Assembly (NCBI GenBank): GCA_900771425.1
Contig: CAAGNV010000001.1
Coordinates: forward strand, 1-11,171
Direction of reading: 5' to 3'
Source of the DNA: Bacteroidaceae bacterium
GTDB taxonomy: Bacteria > Bacteroidota > Bacteroidia > Bacteroidales > Bacteroidaceae
Length of the DNA stretch: 11,171 nt
Part shown: positions 6,054 through 11,171 of the stretch, piece by piece
How positions within the stretch are numbered: position 1 is the stretch's first letter
How the letters are laid out: each line of letters starts with the position of its first letter
The notes under the pieces: model-generated
What the model saw: only the letters and a program-made list of their open reading frames with translations
Database searches by the model: none
Told to the model about the DNA's origin: nothing
Translations under genes and position numbers: made by a program

Positions 6054-9000
6054 ATGAAAAAATCTTTTATCAATTTGGTCGCATTATTTGCAGTGTTCGT
6101 ATTGGGCAGCGTAGCAAATGCACAATCGCCTGTGCCTGGCAATTATGGTTACACGAACCTCTCGGCAGGCTATGGTGAAGAGAAGACTTACGGCGGAGTT
6201 ACCAAGTCGGAACAAATCATCGATGGCAATGTCATCCATGTGGCTTGGGCAAAGAATTCCGCAAGTTATGAGGTGTGGTATCGTCGCTCAAACGACCTCG
6301 GCAAGACTTGGGAAGAACCAGTACTTGTCGTGGGGAACGCCGGCCGTGAAGTGGTACGCACCGAACGCATGATGTCGGTCAGCAGTGGCAAGGTGTTCAT
6401 CGTGGCAACAACTGGCAACAGCAAACTCAGCGTGTTCAGAACTACCGACGGCAAGGAGTTTAGCGAGACGGAAGTGAACAGCCGTATCAATGACTCACGA
6501 TATGTTAACCCTATGCTTTTCAGCGTGGGCAGCAAGGTTGCCGTGGCATACTCCAAGGAATTGGACCGTGACGAAGGTCTCCATGTGGCTTATTCCTCTG
6601 ACGGCGGCGAGACGTTTGCCGACAGTCTCCTGAAAGTTAAGTTTCAGGGCAGTTCGTTCGTGCCGGCAATCCAGGACTTCGTGTTCGACGGCAGCCGCAT
6701 GGTGGTGCTCTCAACATGGAGCGACCGTTGGGGCGATCAGCAACTGGTGTTTGCAACCGTATCTGACGACTACTGCCATACTTACGCCACAACGCAACTG
6801 GCACCAGATGTCGAGGACGAAGGTGGTAACATCCGCCGACATGCTACCATCCGCCGACTCGATGGACCGGCCGTGGCATTGGATGGCGGCAACATATTTG
6901 TAACTCTTTCTGCTCAACTCACTGCCGACAACTCGGGTAGGTATCTCACTGTCCTTCGCTCTGCCGATGGCGGCGAGACTTGGAGTGAACCGAAGGAGTT
7001 GGTTTACAAGGGTGATGAGGACATTCGGCTTGATAGTAAACAACCGACCATCGTGGCAAGGAACGGTCATGTCTATGTGATGACCGAGACATGGAGAAGT
7101 TCTCGTTCTAATGAAGATGCCCGTGGCATTTTCTATAGCGACGACAGTGGCGAGACGTTCAGCATGCAGGACTCTTGGCAGGAATACACTGGATGCTGGG
7201 GCTATAGCAGTAACTATACCCTGAAGATAGATGAAAACGATCCGACAGGCAATACCGCCTACGCCCTGTTCAACGACTTCGCATGGGTGAAGACCACCGA
7301 CGGCTTCAAGTCCGTATGTGAGGTTACATCCAGCCCTAACGGACGAAACGACAGCAACATGCGAACTCAGCTTGCTGTCGATGCTGATGGCGGTCGCTAC
7401 TGGTTCCTGCGTTACGACCCAGATAATGGAGCTTATTACGACCTCGTATATAAGAGTGAAAACGAACCTGAACCATCTGCCGACGACCAGTGCCTGCAGT
7501 TTACCAAAAAGGAAAATAACCGCTTCAATCGTGTCGCCATACCTAATGCCTCTGACCTTCATGCCGACAATGCCTGCACCGTCGAGATGTGGGTCAACCT
7601 GCCTGAACTGATTGGCCAGACGTTTGCTTGGTTGCCAGGTAAGGAAGCCGAATATGCTAATGGATTATCTTTTAGCGCATCGTCTTCATATAGCACAGGC
7701 TACAAATATCGCTTCTGCTCACGCATCGCAAACTCGATGGGCGACGTAACAGAACTGCAGCAGCAGTATTTTGATGTCACGCCTAACATCTGGCACCACT
7801 TGGCTCTTACTTATAATGCCGAACAGCGTAGGGTTCGCTTCTATCTCGACGGAGTGCTGCAGCAGGAGAAGGAATTCAGCGGTCAGATGGGATGGGGCTG
7901 GAACTCATTTAATCTGGGTAATAACCGTGCCAGCGACAATACTGACTTCATGCTCGACGACTTCCGCATCTGGAACCGTGAACTCACTCAGGACGAACTG
8001 GTAGGGAACTTCCAGCGCAGGGACTTCGGCGGCGACGAGTCATTGCTTGTCAACCTGAACTTCGACGGTACTCTCCGCGACATCACGGGCAATGGACACG
8101 ATGGCATCGGCCTTTACGATGTTGACTTCGTGGCATCCGAACGCAGCGTACCTGTTGCCGACTTCGAGACCTTCGTCAGCGAGACAGGCGAGGTTTCTTT
8201 CGGCAACCGTTCCGAGAATGCCGATACCTACAAGTGGTCGTTTGGCGACGGACAGACCTCTACACTGGCTCAGCCTACCCATATCTTCGGCAAGCCGGGC
8301 GAATACAATGTCTCCCTTATAGCTTCTAACCCGACTGCAGCCAGTGCCATGGTAAAGTCTGTTACCGTGGCAGGCCTTTCGGGCATAGAACCACGCCGTG
8401 CCGGTAATGTCAATGCTGTGCTTGCCACAATCATGGGCGGCGGCATCAACGAGAAGACCGATATCAAGCTGGTTCGCGGCAGCAATGTAATCAAGGCAAC
8501 CGACGTGACGCTGTCAAGTCCTGGCATTGTCAAGGCATTGTTCAATGTTGACGGAGCCGAACTCGGAGCATGGGACGTAGTCGCAGGTAACAACACACTG
8601 ACCGGCGGTTTCATCATCGAGGAAGCACGCGAGTCAAAGCCTTGGATGACCTTCCAGAGCCGTGGTAAGATACTCTACAATCAGTGGCTCACACACTCTA
8701 TCTCATATGGTAATACTGGTAATGTCGATGCCTACAACGTACCGCTCTACTTCTGCATCACACATTATCCTGAACTCGAAGTAGAATTCATGGACTTCGA
8801 CATGGAGTACCCTGAACTCGACGCCACAGAGTTTACTGCCGAATACATTGAGGAGGTACACCGTCACCTTGATGAAGAAATCGGTCAGTACACCCTTGTT
8901 ACCGACGATAAGGGACAGCAGTGGCGATTCTATCCGTTCATGGCACCAATCGTTAAGGCAGGAAGTTCACAGACTATCCACATCCGCCTGAAGTCACCTG

Positions 9001-10568
9001 GCGACCTCGATGTCAAGTATTGGACAGAGGACGGCTGGGGCACAACATCGTTTGGCTCTTACGACGAAGACGCCTATGCACGTGCCATGGCAGCCCGAGC
9101 AAAGGCTAATGGTCAAAAGCCACTGCGCACTTCGTCTAAACTATCTACAGCCGAGTGCATGATGGACATGATAGGTATGGGCGTATTCGAGACGGCAGTC
9201 GGACTTATCCCATTCGGCGGATGTGCCTGGGGAGCAGGCAAGACCGTTTGGCAACTGTTCAGTTCCGACAAGAAAGACCGCATGTGGAACCTTGGATGGA
9301 ACCTTGCCAGCACCGCTGTCAGCTGTGCAACCTCTGGACTTGATACCTACGCCAAGATTGGCTGGACGCTTTCCAACTCCATCGGAATCGGATTCGGCTG
9401 GTTGTCAGCAGGAGCATCGGGCAATCGCTGCATCCAAGGACCAAATAGCGATGACCACATCCATGCTACCAACGCATGGGACCCTAACGAGATGATTGGT
9501 CCTTCATTCTACATGGACGGTGACAGCACACACTGGATCCGACCTGACGAAGGTATGCCTTACACCATACTGTTCGAAAACAAGAAGGAAGCAACGGCTC
9601 CTGCACATAAGGTATTCGTCACCGATACCCTCGACGTCAAGAACCTTAACCTCGACGACTTCGCATTCACGTCGGTCGGATGGGCTGATACCATCGTCAC
9701 CATCGCCGGCGAGAAGCGTACGGAGTTCTCTGTCGATGTTGACATGCGCCCGTCACAACCACTCATCGTCCGTGCATCGGGTAAGCTCGACAAGGAGACA
9801 GGCATCGTCAACTGGATGTTCGTCACACTCAATCCTGAGACCTTGGACGATGAAGAAGACCCTGACCTCGGTTTCCTCGTTCCTAACAACGAACAGCACC
9901 AGGGCGAAGGCTTCGTCACGTTCGTAGTCGGACAGAAACCAAGCCTTGCATCAGGTACACGCATCAGCAACCTCGCTTCCATCGTCTTCGACGGCAATGC
10001 TCCGATACTCACCAATAACTTCGTCAACGCCATCGATGCCGACCGCCCACAGAGCGCAGCATATCTCGTGACCGAAGAAGGCAATCAGCTCAAGGTACAG
10101 TGGAGTGGCAGCGACGCTTCATCAGGCAATGCGTGGTACGACGTCTATTACACAACCGACGGCGGAGAGACCTTTACCCTTGCCAAGACGCATGAGGAAG
10201 GCGATTACGTACTGCTCGACAAGGAACCAAACCAGTTCTATGGCTTCTACACCAAGACCATCGACCATGTTGGTTGGACTGAAGACAAGGAACCAAAAGC
10301 CGAAGTGTCGTTCGACACCAACAGCATCAACCGACTAAATAAGGCTAACGGCCAAAGTCTGATGGTTAATGGTAATATGTGTGACATACTCCTCCCACGT
10401 CAATATCTCGCAGTCACCATCACAATCTACACTACCGACGGGCGCAAAGTCAGTCAGCAGTCAGGCAACGGACAGCAATTCAGCGTATTCATCCCAACTC
10501 AGGGCAACAACATCGTTGAGGTCAATGCCGACGGTGAACGATTCGTCTGGAAAGTAGCAGGGAAATAA
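6054..10568 (+). CDS. Giant secreted multidomain surface protein (Asp-box propeller, LamG, PKD, sorting-like tail)
   Basis: This 1504-aa protein has a signal peptide (hydrophobic core 7-20, AxA-type cleavage after Ala23). Residues about 30-475 contain four Asp-box motifs of BNR/sialidase-type propellers: SNDLGKTW (79-86), SSDGGETF (181-188), SADGGETW (303-310) and SDDSGETF (362-369). No sialidase FRIP arginine motif is seen, so catalysis is not supported. A LamG/concanavalin-like domain spans about 490-695 (C-T-V-E-M-W, W-H-H-L-A-L-T-Y, F-Y-L-D-G). A PKD domain spans about 700-775 (WSFGDG at 728-733), followed by Ig-like material. Residues 1034-1123 are Gly-rich and hydrophobic. DPNEMIGP (1143-1150) opens another beta module. 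A fifth Asp box is at 1367-1374. The last ~80 residues (ITIYTTDGRKV...G-N-N-I-V-E-V) resemble a type IX secretion sorting domain. I infer an exported or cell-surface carbohydrate- or matrix-binding protein. Confidence 0.85.
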   Translation: MKKSFINLVALFAVFVLGSVANAQSPVPGNYGYTNLSAGYGEEKTYGGVTKSEQIIDGNVIHVAWAKNSASYEVWYRRSNDLGKTWEEPVLVVGNAGREVVRTERMMSVSSGKVFIVATTGNSKLSVFRTTDGKEFSETEVNSRINDSRYVNPMLFSVGSKVAVAYSKELDRDEGLHVAYSSDGGETFADSLLKVKFQGSSFVPAIQDFVFDGSRMVVLSTWSDRWGDQQLVFATVSDDYCHTYATTQLAPDVEDEGGNIRRHATIRRLDGPAVALDGGNIFVTLSAQLTADNSGRYLTVLRSADGGETWSEPKELVYKGDEDIRLDSKQPTIVARNGHVYVMTETWRSSRSNEDARGIFYSDDSGETFSMQDSWQEYTGCWGYSSNYTLKIDENDPTGNTAYALFNDFAWVKTTDGFKSVCEVTSSPNGRNDSNMRTQLAVDADGGRYWFLRYDPDNGAYYDLVYKSENEPEPSADDQCLQFTKKENNRFNRVAIPNASDLHADNACTVEMWVNLPELIGQTFAWLPGKEAEYANGLSFSASSSYSTGYKYRFCSRIANSMGDVTELQQQYFDVTPNIWHHLALTYNAEQRRVRFYLDGVLQQEKEFSGQMGWGWNSFNLGNNRASDNTDFMLDDFRIWNRELTQDELVGNFQRRDFGGDESLLVNLNFDGTLRDITGNGHDGIGLYDVDFVASERSVPVADFETFVSETGEVSFGNRSENADTYKWSFGDGQTSTLAQPTHIFGKPGEYNVSLIASNPTAASAMVKSVTVAGLSGIEPRRAGNVNAVLATIMGGGINEKTDIKLVRGSNVIKATDVTLSSPGIVKALFNVDGAELGAWDVVAGNNTLTGGFIIEEARESKPWMTFQSRGKILYNQWLTHSISYGNTGNVDAYNVPLYFCITHYPELEVEFMDFDMEYPELDATEFTAEYIEEVHRHLDEEIGQYTLVTDDKGQQWRFYPFMAPIVKAGSSQTIHIRLKSPGDLDVKYWTEDGWGTTSFGSYDEDAYARAMAARAKANGQKPLRTSSKLSTAECMMDMIGMGVFETAVGLIPFGGCAWGAGKTVWQLFSSDKKDRMWNLGWNLASTAVSCATSGLDTYAKIGWTLSNSIGIGFGWLSAGASGNRCIQGPNSDDHIHATNAWDPNEMIGPSFYMDGDSTHWIRPDEGMPYTILFENKKEATAPAHKVFVTDTLDVKNLNLDDFAFTSVGWADTIVTIAGEKRTEFSVDVDMRPSQPLIVRASGKLDKETGIVNWMFVTLNPETLDDEEDPDLGFLVPNNEQHQGEGFVTFVVGQKPSLASGTRISNLASIVFDGNAPILTNNFVNAIDADRPQSAAYLVTEEGNQLKVQWSGSDASSGNAWYDVYYTTDGGETFTLAKTHEEGDYVLLDKEPNQFYGFYTKTIDHVGWTEDKEPKAEVSFDTNSINRLNKANGQSLMVNGNMCDILLPRQYLAVTITIYTTDGRKVSQQSGNGQQFSVFIPTQGNNIVEVNADGERFVWKVAGK

Positions 10569-10677
10569 CTGCACGCCAAAAATAAGCCAGCAAACTTTGA
10601 TAAAAACAATATTAACCAACAATTAAAAGTAAAAATCATGATCAAAACAGAAAAAAAAGTATCTGACACCTCGTACT

Positions 10678-10821
10678 ATGGTGGTCAACGTAAACGCACA
10701 GCAAATGATTTGTGCAAGTAATGTGGAATCAGCTGGATTCAACCTCGAAAGCTATGAGATTGAGCAAGACTTAGGCTACAATCCAGACAATCATGGTTGG
10801 GGAAATGACCTCGACTGGTAA
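10678..10821 (+). CDS. Short Bacteroidales-type protein, N-terminus split by an A8 frameshift
   Basis: From ATG 10678 a 47-aa frame runs MVVNVNAQQMICASNVES and continues with acidic and Gly/Asn-rich sequence to GNDLDW. I recall a recurrent class of short Prevotella/Bacteroides proteins with a Y-x-x-P start, a beta strand, QxM(I/L)C and a Trp/Asp-rich tail. Here the Y-L-T-P-R-T part lies in this same frame just upstream of the ATG, but an in-frame TGA (10639-10641) blocks it. The natural start, ATG 10638 (M-I-K-T-E-K-K), is one base out of frame. The two join at eight As (10651-10658), and losing one A would give a 60-aa protein. It follows the giant gene by 69 bp with no terminator, so it may share that transcript. 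Function is unknown. A pseudogene, a sequence error and slippage are all possible. Confidence 0.5.
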   Translation: MVVNVNAQQMICASNVESAGFNLESYEIEQDLGYNPDNHGWGNDLDW

Positions 10822-10855
10822 TTCAAGTATGAAACCATTAAATGACAAGGAAAAA

Positions 10856-11071
10856 ATGAAAAAAACATTCATCTTCGCTCTTTTGGCTGTAGCACTTGGA
10901 TTTACAGCATGCAGCAATGAGGACGATATCCTCAGTGAAACACTTCAAGGTGGTATGGAACTCCGTGCCACAGTAGAGCAACCTGAAGCAACACGTGGCA
11001 GTATCAGTATAAATGGACCACGCTGGTTCTTCTCGTGGAATAATAATGAAAATATAGTACTGGTGCGATAA
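10856..11071 (+). pseudogene. Fimbrillin-like surface lipoprotein, truncated by an insertion sequence
   Basis: Seventy-one codons start at ATG 10856 (an in-frame alternative is at 10829). MKKTFIFALLAVALGFTAC is a lipoprotein signal with Cys19, followed by S-N-E-D-D, the acidic stretch associated with surface export in Bacteroidetes. The rest (E-A-T-R-G-S-I-S, then WFFSW and E-N-I-V-L-V) fits the N-terminal strand pattern ATRG...FxW...I-V of fimbrillin-like (Mfa/FimA-type) proteins, which are usually over 250 aa. The frame stops within the palindrome of an apparent IS end: the final Val-Arg-stop codons read into it. The gene follows the short protein by 34 bp. The fimbrillin call rests on a short segment; another surface lipoprotein family is possible. 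Confidence 0.55.
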
Positions 11072-11171
11072 ATTCGCATGTTTATTAAAAATCATCAAAT
11101 AAAGTGAGTTCTTTGACATTTTGGTTTTGAATGATTGAGTCCTTTGGCTTAGTGATGAGGTCTCTTAAATC
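11063..11171 (-). mobile_element. End of an insertion sequence, continuing past the window
   Basis: GTGCGATAAATTCGCATG begins at 11063 and contains the palindrome TGCGA-TAAAT-TCGCA (11064-11078). It coincides with the point where the lipoprotein frame is lost, and a minus-strand open frame ends a few bases inside it. Together these look like a terminal repeat followed by the 3' end of a transposase gene. The exact edge and any target duplication cannot be set from one end. Confidence 0.5.
11085..11171 (-). CDS. Transposase C-terminus (partial, probable)
   Basis: Twenty-eight codons enter from the window edge and end at TAA (11087-11085): D-L-R-D-L-I-T-K-P-K, then D-S-I-I-Q-N-Q-N-V-K-E-L-T-L-F-D-D-F. 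The polar linker and acidic-aromatic ending are typical of the C-terminal tails of Bacteroidetes IS transposases (IS4-like is my best guess). The stop lies 7 nt from the palindromic terminal sequence. The family is uncertain because no catalytic residues are in view. Confidence 0.45.
   Translation of the reverse strand, partial: DLRDLITKPKDSIIQNQNVKELTLFDDF

Noticed and set aside
6711..7562. Minus-strand open frame of 283 codons opposite the giant secreted protein
   Set aside because: It is a shadow of a gene with a clear signal peptide and domains; no promoter or recognisable product on the minus strand.
6054..10568. Annotation as a GH33 sialidase
   Set aside because: Asp boxes alone occur in many propellers, and the FRIP arginine motif was not found.
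10838..11119. Minus-strand 93-codon frame across the lipoprotein gene
   Set aside because: It crosses the IS junction and opposes a clear lipoprotein signal peptide; Cys/Phe-rich composition typical of an antisense frame.

Overview
The window looks like a chromosomal segment from a Bacteroidales bacterium, most likely Prevotella or a close relative. The signs are Bacteroidetes-type promoters (-7 box TAnnTTTG, sometimes with a TTTG -33 box), the lack of Shine-Dalgarno sequences, a transmembrane regulator with a Bacteroidetes-style C-terminal LuxR-like helix-turn-helix, a huge secreted multidomain protein with a type IX-like tail, and a short protein of a type I recall from Prevotella. This is pattern recognition from memory; no search was run.

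Left end (1-717). The window opens inside the remains of an IS1380-type transposase on the minus strand, missing its N-terminus. About 600 bases without a convincing gene follow. They hold an AT-rich dyad, a strong 58-nt hairpin on the plus strand, four 21-bp tandem repeat units and a minus-strand terminator.

Minus-strand pair (718-2448). A membrane-spanning one-component regulator (lipobox, extracytoplasmic lipocalin-like domain, one TM helix, cytoplasmic HTH) lies upstream of a small secreted protein. The secreted protein appears to carry a related lipocalin-like domain. Between them is a cluster of TTTGCAA units at 11-bp spacing, a plausible operator. The regulator is transcribed divergently from htpG.

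Centre (2449-4718). htpG (bacterial Hsp90, 682 aa) is intact, with all ATPase motifs and a textbook terminator.

Right half (4779-10568). An AraC-family regulator with about seven predicted TM helices precedes a 1504-aa secreted protein. That protein has Asp-box propeller repeats, a LamG-like domain, a PKD domain, an odd Gly-rich hydrophobic block, a DPNxxxGP module and a sorting-like tail. The 180 bp between the two genes carry a promoter, a perfect 9-bp dyad over the -7 box, and GATTTG/CAAATC hexamers on both sides. I infer that the regulator controls the surface protein.

Right end (10569-11171). A short protein gene appears frameshifted at an A8 run. After it comes the first ~68 codons of a fimbrillin-like surface lipoprotein, cut off where a second insertion sequence, with a minus-strand transposase tail, begins. 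Both window ends therefore lie in mobile DNA, and the right one has probably destroyed a surface-protein gene.
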